A stretch of 64,000 nucleotides of DNA, taken from NCBI GenBank assembly GCA_030272585.1, contig BSYQ01000013.1:310001-374000 (forward strand), in the 5' to 3' direction. Within the stretch, counting starts at the first letter, position 1, and each line of letters starts with the position of its first letter. Both the position numbers and the translations under genes were made by a program. This DNA is from Bryopsis sp. KO-2023. Lineage: Eukaryota > Chlorophyta > Ulvophyceae > Bryopsidales > Bryopsidaceae. Positions 23,199 through 33,800 of the stretch are shown in pieces. The notes under the pieces are model-generated. The model saw nothing but the letters and a program-made list of their open reading frames with translations. It did no database searches and was not told where the DNA came from.

Positions 23199-26072
23199 TC
23201 AGAATATGGACCAGGAGCAGCCTTCCTCGAATGCTCCCTGGCCGGGCCGACAGCAAGCGGATTTGGTGGGGTAAACTTTGAGGCCTTCGCTTTTGTGGTT
23301 TTTGTTGTCCCAAAACGCTGCACACACTTCTGGCATGTGTTTGCAATCCCTGGTCCATCCAGAATCGTTGGGAACCCAGCATTCGGATGCGCAGCTTTGG
23401 CCGGGGGGCTGAGAGTTGGTCATTGCGTTCACGAAGCCGGTGTGACGTAAAACGTATTGGAAGGTGGAGTCCTCTGGACGAACCCCATAATCACCTGGAA
23501 AATAAAAATTAGGGGACGCTTTCTCAAAAATGAAAAAAAACAAAAACAGGTGTACTGGTTTCTGAGGACACCAAAAAAATAAATAACAAAATAAAAAATT
23601 TGTTGGTGGTCAAAAATTTCCACCGACATAGACACATCCTGGACCATTTTCTAACAAAAATCAAGATGGAAATTGGGGGGGGGGGGATGGGAAGCCTCAC
23701 CTCTGCCCATATGACTGAAAAGCGGCATGTTCCACCTCCAGAACAGAGATCCTTGGACATTTTTGCCATCTTGCATCGCTTGCTCGACTTGACTATACGT
23801 TTGCAAATACACTGGGTCCCTGGACTTCTTCATGCTCTCTGGACTGTCTTGTTCTTTGCCTTCCAGTTTTTTGCCGAACTCCTCCACCAGCAGCGGCTTC
23901 CCCAGCTTTTCGGCCACCTCAATGTGGGCATTAATCCATTCTGTTTGAAATTCTGGGTCAGTCCTGCAATCGCACCACACACAATCTCAATCGTGAAAAC
24001 CTGCTGCCTTCAAACTTTATTTCCGTCACTGTTAACACTCTCCCCTCACCACCCCCCCCCCCCAAAAAAAAAAACAAAAAAACATACAATAAAATAATAA
24101 ATAAATAATAATCCTAATGATCTACAGCCGTTGTGACATCGCATGTGCCAGAATTCACCTTTCCCAGTTGTTTGGCCAGACATGGATGGTGGCAAAATCA
24201 ATCCCAGTGACTTCGTGGTTTCCAGTCCAATTTTGCCCCATATCTTGACCCCAATCCTGTGGATTGAATTTCTTGAGCTCTGAATCGTCAGCAAAGAAGC
24301 CCTCCGACCCAATTGTCACAAGATGGTTCGAATCCAGCTCTTTCACAAATGGGGCCATTTCTTCAATCCAAGCCTGGATGTACAAACAATAATATCTTCC
24401 TTTTTATCAAAGAAGCAAAATAAAATATAAAAAAATTCCAATCTCCCTGTGATCATCGATAACCAATATGTTCCAACAAAATTACAAAAAAACATGAAAA
24501 AAATGTAAAACATGTAATAAAAACATTTTCATTTTGCATTTATTGGTGGAGGTCTTCCCCCCCCCCCAAAAAAAAAGAAATATATATATATTTTCAAGTA
24601 AAATAATAGCTTTCCTTGATTGATTCTCAAACACCGTCACCACAGAATTAGGCTAAAGATATGCCCCACCAAAAAAAATAAAAACAAATTCCAGATCACT
24701 GACCTGAACCAGTTGAGGGCAATCCTTTTTAATCCAGGTTTCGCATCGAGGTTCGTTCAACAAATCCCAAGCAAAGATGGTCGGGTCCTCTCTATAAACA
24801 ACCCTGCAGGAAGAAAGACACACTCTTAAAAAAAAATAAAAAAATCCGAACAGTTGGAAAGAAATACCGCAATGTGAGGCTGCGAAGTATAGTATATTAT
24901 AGATCAGAAAAGAAAAAGAAATTGCACTCTGGATCAACAGAAAATGGAAAACAAAAATTTAATGAACACGGTCTTCGACGGGAGGATCAGAAAATGGAAA
25001 AAAATGGTTCATTGAAATCTTTTTTTTTCCATTTTCTGATCCTCCCGTCGAAGACCGTGTTCAAATTTCAATGAACGCAGTCTTTGAAAAACGGAAGGGC
25101 TTACCCGCTCAGGTGATTTTTCCTTTCAATGATGGCTTTGACATGCTTTTTGTAGACCTCTTTGGAGCCAGCATCTGTGTAAAAGAGCGAGTGGCGTCCG
25201 ACCTCATACTCCTTGATCTTGGGATCCTGAAACGCCTTTTAAGAACCCCCCCAAAGAAAATAAAACGAAAATATATTATGGAGAAAAGCATCAAATTGAG
25301 GGCAACTCTTTTCCAGGTAAAAGAGAAACGAACAAGTACATAAACCCACAAAACTAAAAACAAGGGCTTTAAAAAGATGGTCCTGGAAATGAGAAGTAAA
25401 AAAAAACAGACTTCTCACCATTGGGGTCGGATCGCCATCTTTGTCCTCTGGTCTTTTGTTTTCGCCCCGGTCAGGGGATGTAGAGCTCCAATCCACATAC
25501 TGCACTCCAAAACACAGGGTTACTCAGTTAAAAAAAATGTATACTATATTAAAATTCAATTTTAAATGTAATATGCAATTGGATCTCTTAAAATAAAATA
25601 TCCAAATCCACCATTTGCTCAGCAGCGACAGGCACCAACCATATTCCACGCGAAAACGAATAAGACCCCAGGTAAGTAATATATACATAAAAAGAAATTA
25701 CGAAATTGGAGATGCATCAAGATAACAAGCGAAAGGAAAATAAAAAACCCACAGCAAACAACTACGATTTTCTAACACGACGACTTGGTCGGTTGCAGAA
25801 ATGAAAAGATTTTTTTTTTTTTTTGCTCTAAAACGATGGGCTACCTGATCCACCCCGTTGTAATATTTCCAATTGTCGATGAAGCTGAGAATAACTCGAA
25901 TGCCATGCTTCCGAGCTTCGTCCAGAATGTAGTCCAGAGCTTTGAACGTTTCCTCCTCATAATGGCCTGGCTTTTCCTAATATCATTCGAAAAAAAATGC
26001 CAAACAATCATCCATCGAAAACACCAGTGAACAGAAAAACACAACCCACCCACCCTAAAAAACAAAAAGAAA

Positions 26073-26137
<65 letters not shown>

Positions 26138-27386
26138 AGATACTATGTACATTTTGGGCTTGACCACAAATTTGGATCACGAAATGAATTCAATTATTGC
26201 CAATTTTTCGAAAAACTCCTAGCAGCATTCCAAAACCTGATGTGGTGTCTAGGAGGGACGAAGCAATCCAAGAAAACACAAAGGGGGCTTGTGCGTTTTT
26301 TTCCATAAAACCACAACAACGTTTTCAAAATTGTTCAAAAAAAAAAAGTGTCCTGCAATACCCATCTATCCAGGAACTGCCATTCTCTGATTCAATACCT
26401 GGAAAGGAAATTTTTTGTGATTCGTGTGTGCCCAAGTTCGAATCACATTCAGGCCAGACGCAGACGCTTGCCGAAACATTTCCCGAATGCGAACCTTTCC
26501 CGACTCTATGGTCAAAAACAAAACACACCAAAGAAAAAAAAAACTAAGTCAAAAAATCAGTGCAGAAAAACCGATTTCTTGGGATTTCCAAAGCTTGAAA
26601 AGGGTAAGTTTATTCGATCCAAATCAGTAATAAACTACCAAGCGAATTCGACTTTCCACCGATCAGCAATTCAATTGCTGGCCCTCGCAGTCGAGAGACG
26701 AATGGTGAATTTTTTAATTCGCTGCTGCTTCATATTCGGGTGTCGTACTTTTCATTTTGTAGTCATAGGTCGTCATGAGTGCAGCCTGGACCAAATCGTG
26801 TGTATTGAACCCTGCCAGGTAGAGAGGCCTGCAATCGGCTTCGAACTGCAAGGAATACATTCACAACACAAGGATCAAATTGACTCAGCAAATGCAGCGA
26901 TGACAGACGCACATAGTGCTTCTTCGATCTTAACCACCATGTGGTAAACAAGTTTCGCCCTGTGGATAAAAGCTGCTCGGGCATGACTGACATCGGCACC
27001 AGAAATTGCAACAGCAAAAAAAATCGTGGGATTCAATTCCTAATTGCTGCATCTGCATTTCCAGTCTATCTCTCTCTATCTATAAACAGATTGTGCTGTC
27101 GAGCCAAAGGCCTGTTCACGAAATCCAAAATTCATGAAACAGAGCTTACACTGACAATCACAACAAGAATGTGGTGAGTCCATACCCGCTGGCCATTCAC
27201 AGAAACGAAAGACATTCCAGGGTCGTTGGAGCGATATCCTTTGATGATTATCCAAATGCCAATAACAAGGAGGGAAGTAATTATGGCTCTCTTCTTGGTA
27301 CAGCCGCAGAACCCCAGTCTGTAGGGACTGGCACTAACATTGATCGCGGAGTAAGCTTTTTTGCCATCGGGCGCCCCCATTCCCAT
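23199..27386 (-). CDS. GH5 endo-beta-1,4-mannanase, membrane-anchored
   Basis: Glycoside hydrolase family 5 enzyme of the plant/fungal mannanase type, expected to cut the beta-1,4-mannan backbone. Ten exons: 27386-27186, 26845-26749, 26505-26399, 25976-25845, 25499-25419, 25226-25105, 24803-24704, 24373-24159, 23963-23701 and 23494-23199. They join in consistent phases to give 537 residues. Residues 34-49 are a signal anchor after a basic stretch, so the enzyme is probably a type II membrane protein or is anchored in the secretory route. Family blocks are 'CRPLYLAGFN', 'GLNVIRTWAH', 'GIRVILSFIDNW' and 'IFAWDLLNEPR' (acid/base Glu264). They continue with 'FATIHVWPNNW' and 'KPLLVEEFGKK' (nucleophile Glu380). 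The last about 70 residues are a Cys-rich extension ('SCASECW', 'CKHMPEVC', 'ACCRPGQGAFEEGC') not seen in standard GH5 enzymes. Start: first ATG of the open exon; a further 5' exon is possible. Confidence 0.93.
24964..25062. repeat. Perfect 41-bp-arm hairpin in a mannanase intron
   Basis: Positions 24964-25004 are the exact reverse complement of 25022-25062, separated by a 17-nt loop. It lies in the intron between exons 6 and 7 of the mannanase gene. Such a perfect fold-back could be a young foldback insertion, a hairpin small-RNA precursor or an assembly artefact. Confidence 0.85.
26079..26135. repeat. (CA)n microsatellite
   Basis: About 28 uninterrupted CA units in the intron between exons 3 and 4 of the mannanase gene. 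The reading frames of repeated Thr-His and Val-Cys across it are artefacts. Confidence 0.97.
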
Positions 27387-28835
27387 CAACCACGTTTTCT
27401 CTGCGAAAAAACCCAATCACACAACATTATGACAGGCAGTCGCGCATCCAACACACTGTCCAAAAACTCGAGACTGTATTTTCCCTTCAGCTCTCGGTGG
27501 ATCATCACAACACATGTATATAGATAGATAGATATCGAAAACGGGATTCCCGCCGCCACACGCGATTGCAGCATGAGGAAAGGCAACTCGCATGAGAACA
27601 CAACGCAACGGAAGGCGATTTTCAGAGAAGAGAAAGCCGAACCTTCTTCCTCCTTCATGGCTACGTGGCGATTTTTGAAAGCTTCGCGCTTTGGTCTGGA
27701 AAGGGGGAGCGACCACGGCGCTCGACTCGATCCACTCTTCGATCGGGACGATGATTTTCACGAGAGCAACTGGATGCTGCCCCGCCAGCGTTGTTCCTTC
27801 CCGATGCGACCAAAAAATATTGAAAATTGGGAAGCATCGATCGAAGCGAAAAGACGCGCTAGCGGAACGTCCTTTTCATTTTTCAACCGTGAGTGCTTTT
27901 GTGCGCGTTCTCGAATCCATCGTGGGGCAATCAAAACGTCAGAGCAGGCATCAGGGTGGAACGCTTTTGGGCTGAGAAACTAGCAGTCCCTCAAAATCTT
28001 TGAAGAAGCGCCCTGTCAACCACCACCCGAACTCAACCCAAACCTGTCACCAATGGTGAACGTTGGTAACTCGAGCGTTCCAAGCTCATAGAAAAAAGAG
28101 TTACGACTCGTCGCCGTAAGTTGGCGGGTGTATCTTTCTCCTCCGGAGCTTGTCTCAACTGACTGACAGACACAACATCCCCTTCCATGATATGTACAAG
28201 TAATTCCATCCACCTCTGGAGATGCATTTGCTTGCTGTAATCCCACACCACGAATTGGCTGTGCCCAAAGTGAGAATATTCTAATCAGCATTAACCGAAG
28301 GCGGCTCAGTGAGGATGCGGCAGGATGACTGTCAAGCTGTGGGAACTTGTAGTGGTGGAATGAATAGTGCACCATTTTCTACCCTCCCAACTCCATTATA
28401 TGTAAAAGTTCTTTCAGGGACAATTCATTTCGAAGCAGGCGGGGTTTAGGTCAGGACCATGCACATTATTGTTGCATTAATTTTTCAGTGTTTTTGGACT
28501 GTAAGGGGATCTCATGGTCTGTTCGAGGGGTGGATTTTGGTGTTAAGGGTATGAATTTGGTAGAAGCACATCCCGGGTGGGTTTCTCATTGTCAAGAATG
28601 GATAAGGTCTGCACTTGTGCCATTTGTGAAATGCTGTTTGGTGGGGCAATGAAAGGATGCAATCTCCACCGAGAAAACCTCCTCCTTTTGATGATCCCTT
28701 TACAAAATCAATCAGCCCTTCTCGCTATATTCACAAAATAAAAACAGTGGAGTCCCCCCCCCACAAAAAAACAGCACACTGCCTGGAAACCTAAATAAAG
28801 CAAAAGCAAAAGAACGAATGGAAAAAAAACATGAG
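27387..28835. other. Intergenic region between mannanase and RPB8 genes
   Basis: Should hold the mannanase promoter (27.4-27.9 kb) and the RPB8 3' region. The plus strand is open for 136 codons at 27573-27983 but without domain character. Apart from the weak minus-strand frame at 28033-28251, nothing is seen. Confidence 0.45.
28033..28251 (-). CDS. Hypothetical small protein or exon (72 aa), weak
   Basis: ATG-initiated frame with natural-looking composition (MVWDYSKQMHLQRWMELL, then 'EEKDTPANLRRRVVTLF'). No family is recognised. It lies about 600 bp past the RPB8 stop codon on the same strand, so it could belong to an unrelated gene or be chance. Confidence 0.25.
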   Translation of the reverse strand: MVWDYSKQMHLQRWMELLVHIMEGDVVSVSQLRQAPEEKDTPANLRRRVVTLFSMSLERSSYQRSPLVTGLG

Positions 28836-30347
28836 TCATACTTTTCTCACTAGTAAATACACGTTGGCATCCATTTCCAGATTCGTTAGCTTTCGGGGGT
28901 CCCCTTCCAGTTTGACGATCAATCCACCGAAGGATGCGAAAACCTCGACTTTCATATCGTTCGTGTCTCGCAGTTTGAAAATCTTCCCATAGCAGACATA
29001 ATCAAAAGTGTCCATCCGGGTTTGAACGCTGTATAAACCCTGCAGAAAACAACCCCACAAAATCAGAGTGTAAGAGCGAAAATGGAAAATGGCAACCAGA
29101 GAATGGAGCTGCGCATCATCGATATTCTTGAAAAAAAAAATTAAAAAAATTGATGAACTCACCACATCCTTGCATTAAATATGTAGCCTTTTTCACAAAA
29201 AAAGAGGGGAAACAAACAGTTGGATAAAAAAAGAAACTATCTGGTCAGATTGGCAATGGAATGCTGGCACAGAATTTTGAGGATGGCATAACGAGACATT
29301 TTGTGAAAATAAAAATAAAAATGAGCCTTCCCTCTCGATTTCAACATTATTTTCTGGGTTTTTTTTTCAGATTTCTTCGACTCCTTCGTGCAGGGATGGG
29401 CACGAAAGGCTTTCAGTTTTGATGCAACAAATCAAAACAAAAATATATAATAAATATATCTATAATATATGGAAGCAGCTGCCGCCAACTCACTGGGTCA
29501 TAATTTCCTGAAGAGGGAGTGCCATCGTCATGCAAAGTGGATGCCATCATCAAAGATAATTTCTCGCCTACCTGAACGTCGGGAAAAAAAAAGGGACCAT
29601 CATTAAAAAAGATAAACAAAAAGAAAACAACCAAAGGAACAGATAATATCGTTCGACCATATGATTTCATCGGAAAAATTCTGGAGGAATCTGTAAATTA
29701 CCACCGTCGAGAAACTGCAAACCGTTTGTTCAGGCTGTCCATCGTTTTAATGGAATTCCACACAAGATTACTAACAAAAATATTAAACTGCAATTTTTTT
29801 TTTGCCCTTACCGACACAGGATACACATCCACGTTGATATCGATAATGAGACTCATCTCATACAGATAACTTCGGCAGTAAAACCTAGACACTGAAAACC
29901 CATCAAACCATCAACAGTCACTTTATCTTTTTCTTATCTTGCCTGTTATTTTCCTCCACCTTTCTTTCAACTGTATTTCATCAGTCGAAATTATTGCAGC
30001 TAAGGAAGTTGAGAACATAAACTGAAAAAATAAACTGCAAAAAATAAACTGACTAAATAAACTGAGCACTCATAATCAATAAACCGCTGTGGACAACTAT
30101 ACACCCAGGTGGCTGGACATATTTTGACCATGCTGAGAGGTTTTTTCCACTGATTTCCTGAAATGTTTTGCAGAAATCTGAGAGCTCCATCTGAAAGAAA
30201 GTCGAAAATGCGAGCAGTTCCACGTTTTTTTCGTCTTTTTTTTTTCGAGAGGAGTTAAAGCTTACCTTTATCGAACTTCTTTTTGTCGGGGTCGACTTCC
30301 ACCACCTCGAAGATATCATCGAACAGAACACCTTTTTGATTCTCCAT
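28836..30347 (-). CDS. POLR2H: RNA polymerase subunit RPB8 (ABC14.5)
   Basis: Shared subunit of nuclear RNA polymerases I, II and III. Four exons: 30347-30266, 29891-29812, 29571-29494 and 29039-28836, phases 1, 0 and 0. They give 147 residues against 150 in human. Conserved blocks follow the family order: 'GVLFDDIFEVVEVDPDKKKFDK', then 'SLIIDINVDVYPV', 'LMMASTLHDDG', 'FDYVCYGKIFKL' and 'GGLIVKLEGD', ending 'VYLLVRKV'. The loop between the third and fourth blocks is short, as usual. The gene is divergent from PSME4, with 523 bp between start codons. Confidence 0.96.
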
Positions 30348-30870
30348 CTTTTTTTTCCCAGAAACACAAGAACAGTCCCCGAACCACGACGCGCGAACAG
30401 AAGGCGTTGTCTCTCTCTCTTTTTTCTTTCACTCCTGTTTCGACCACTCCAGAAGTTACGTCACTCACTCCAAATTTAGCAATTCGTTTTTTCCAATTTC
30501 ATATCATTATCATTTTTAAATTCTTTGCAAAAAAAGATTACACTAGGATTGTGTGATGTTATGCAGGGGCTTCTACACCCAAGGGGCAGATTTTGCAACT
30601 ATGACAGACGAGCGTCGCGGAGGTGTCCAGCACTCGATCAAAAATACTTGAACGGGAGTCTTTATGGCTTTGGGTTGAGGGGAACGAAAGAACACCAACC
30701 TGCAAAACTGATGGAACGGAAATAACAGAGGGGATCGAAAGTCGAGACGCAATATCGAAGGAGAAAAAAGGGCACCAGGAAGGGGAGCGTCGGTGTCGAG
30801 ATCGGTTGACAGTCGTTGATCTCGTTCTCTGTTATTCTCTCGGAGCGTGATCTCCTGGCGCCAGCGTGCG
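30348..30870. promoter_or_regulatory. Divergent promoter between RPB8 and PSME4
   Basis: 523 bp between the two start codons, on opposite strands. It includes a CT-rich tract next to RPB8 (about 30408-30436) and a GA-rich purine tract next to PSME4 (about 30720-30790). Both are common in eukaryotic 5' regions. No TATA box is clear. Pairing a polymerase subunit with a proteasome activator at one promoter may simply reflect compactness. Confidence 0.6.
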
Positions 30871-33800
30871 ATGCGAGGTCCGAGGATCTGGACGGAGTGG
30901 TTGCCGGAACCGGTCGCGAAACAAACCAGAGAGGACGAACCGTTGAGGTTTCGTTCGGTGGTTCGTCAGTTTTGTGACGACTGGAATGCGAACAAGGATC
31001 AGGCATGGCCGAAATGCTACGAACGAGTGCTGGAGTGGTTCCCGATAATTTACGAGTAAGTTCGTAGATCCATACGGGAGAAAAACGCTGTCCAAAAAAC
31101 GCGTTTCCATTGGGAGGGGAAACGAGGGGATCAGAAGAGATAGTCCTGTGCTTAAGAAATCTAGATGCTCGTCCTAACAAATAAACTGTGAAGCCATAAG
31201 AAAAGCGAAACAGTGAAACCTTTTCTTGTCTGTGGGGGGTCTGTTTAAATGTGTTTGAAAATCAATCGTTGATCGAAATCTTCATGGGTATGCCATCAAT
31301 TCACGCATTAAAAATTATTCTTTTCAATTTTTGGGGAATAGTATAGCAGCTGGAAATATAATTGGATTGATGGATGCATCTGCATACAAGTAGATATGCA
31401 GTTAGAGCTGTTATTGTTCCTTTTTTTTTTTTACTTTCATTCTTTTACTCTTATTGCATTTTTTTTTTTTCCTTTTACTTTTACCTTTTTTTTTATAGAT
31501 TTCGACTCTTTAATTTTTCCATAGTTCAATTTTACCTGTGGGTTGCTCCTGAATCGATCTTGTGGCGATGCAATCAGGTATTTGAGTTTAAAGCGAGACT
31601 TTCCATTTGAGGATGTGGAATTGCTCGTGAAAACGTGTCTGGAGATCGGGCTGGGAGCGAAAGATGATTTCGAAATCCTGGTACAGTTTCTTTTTCTTAT
31701 CCCCCCCCCAAAAAAAAAATAAAAAATAAAAAAATCAGAAAATCAGAATATCAGAAAACTGCATTGTGTATCCATCGTCGGTTCATTTGTTTTGGTTGGA
31801 ATTTTGACTTGGTTGATTTATGTGTCCACAGCTCCGGTTCTTCGACCCTGTGACATTCTTTCTCAAAAAATATAGAAAAGAATTCATCGGCAAGATCGAA
31901 ATATCCTGGAAACAGTTGTACGATGTCTGCGCGTATGTGTCGAACGGAAAGAGGTTCACTTACCAAGGTGCGGGGGGGAAGAAAACATCTTTTTTTTGTT
32001 TTTCAAGTTTTGAAACGCACAATTTTCAAGATCACACACACTATTTTTTTGTGGGTTGGAGTCCTTATGTCTGTCCTTGAATTTGTTTTCATTAAATTAA
32101 ATCTGATTTATTTTTTTTTGTTTTCACCTGGTGATACAGGCGAGGATGTTTTGACGGCGTTTCGTGAAACCATGATGTGCTTGATATATAGGTCAACCCC
32201 GTTTTTCCCCAAGGTAACGTTATTCATTATTTAAATTTTGGAAAATTGGGAGGTCTGTTTTCACAGATAATAATGTCCCAACACAGCAGGATGTTACAGC
32301 ATTCAAAACCTTCATGGAAAAAGGTGTTTGGAAATATAAAACCGGAAGGAAATTCCGATGAAAACAGAAAAAAAAAGCATAATGAATAAACGGAAAAAAA
32401 TAAATATAAATCACACCTAATAGCTCAGACATAGAAGGATCAAAATTATTCAGGTCACAATTTTTCTCTGGGTTCACTTTTTTGACCGTCATTCTTTTCC
32501 CTGGATTAAAATTTCGCTGCAAAATCACAGGGGTCGGCTGCCGAAATATGGAAAACTTTTCGACCCCAAATTCTGCACACCCAAGGGAACGAGTGTTTCG
32601 AAGCTTTGGGGTATTTGACGACGTTTTTGCCCACTTCTGCTCTGGAAAGAAAGGGGGAGGGGGAGTGGGGGGTCTGGTTCGAAGAGTGGCTGGATTTGTT
32701 CGAAGGGATGACGAGCTGTGATTTTTGGGATGCCTGTTGGCTGGATTTGTTCGCCAGCGTGGCGAAGCACGATCACCATGGTGAGTATCTGTAGAGGGGG
32801 AGGTTCAATGTCTATGCAGAATTAAAAAAAAAAAAAAAACAGGAAAAACAGAAGCTTCTGTGTCGAAGAGCACGCCATGAGAAAAGACGTCAGCATCTTC
32901 TGTTTTTTTTTTGCGAAAATAGAGGAGTTTTACGTGTGCGTTTTTCTTCAATTGAGTAGCAGTGGTCGATTGTTCTAATATTGGTGTTGGATGGTCAGTA
33001 AAATACATGCATGATTTGAATTTATCTGTTTCCTGGTAAGGAATGATTTAATAATAATAACTATTTAATACTTCATTTTTAAAGTTTTTTTGGTTAATTT
33101 TCGTTTGAGCTCAGTGTGGTTGTTTCTTTTGAAGGTCAGATAAATTGGACGAAATACATGGATCGACTGTTTGTCGGATTTTTGACGAGATTTCACGTTC
33201 CGGTGGGGACTGCGACCAGCGATATGAGGCAGTTCAGCACATATCCTTCTCATCGAGCGTCGCTCTTGTTCAAAAACTCCGGAACGGGCAGCATTCCAAA
33301 ATGCATCATATACATGCTCCGAAATGAGAAAAATGAAGGTAAAGGGAAAGACATGGGGAAAAAACAGTTCACATGATCGTCGGTGGATGGTGCTACTTAC
33401 TGGATGAAGTCATGGTTTGATTTAAAAAAAACATATTTATTTGTACATATATGTTTGTATGGTAGAGAGGTAGATATGGACATTGGGGTGAAACAGCGGT
33501 TTGCTTCTGAGTCAGACTCATTTCCGTGAATTGGCTGCATCGACTTTTTGGCCTTGTGTAAAATAATAATAAAATAGTTTCGATTCAAAAGATATTTTAT
33601 TGATTTTTTTGAGGGGAGAGGGCGGTGTTTGTAGAGTCTTGCATTCAGCATCTGGAAATGTTGATCGCTCTTCTGGAGCAATATTACCATCCATCAAATG
33701 GAGGAAAATGGACTCGATCGTTGTGGCAATTCTTGAGACTTCTGTTGAAGAACTTCATGCAACAGCTATCCAAGCAGGTGGGTGGATGCATTTTTTTTTT

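Noticed and set aside
24046-24158. Read-through of mannanase exon 8 into downstream sequence
   Set aside because: A good donor lies at the end of 'VWPNNWE', and the next exon continues the GH5 fold in phase, so the read-through is intronic.
25841-26308. Frames with repeated Thr-His or Val-Cys residues
   Set aside because: Produced by the (CA)n microsatellite in an intron of the mannanase gene.
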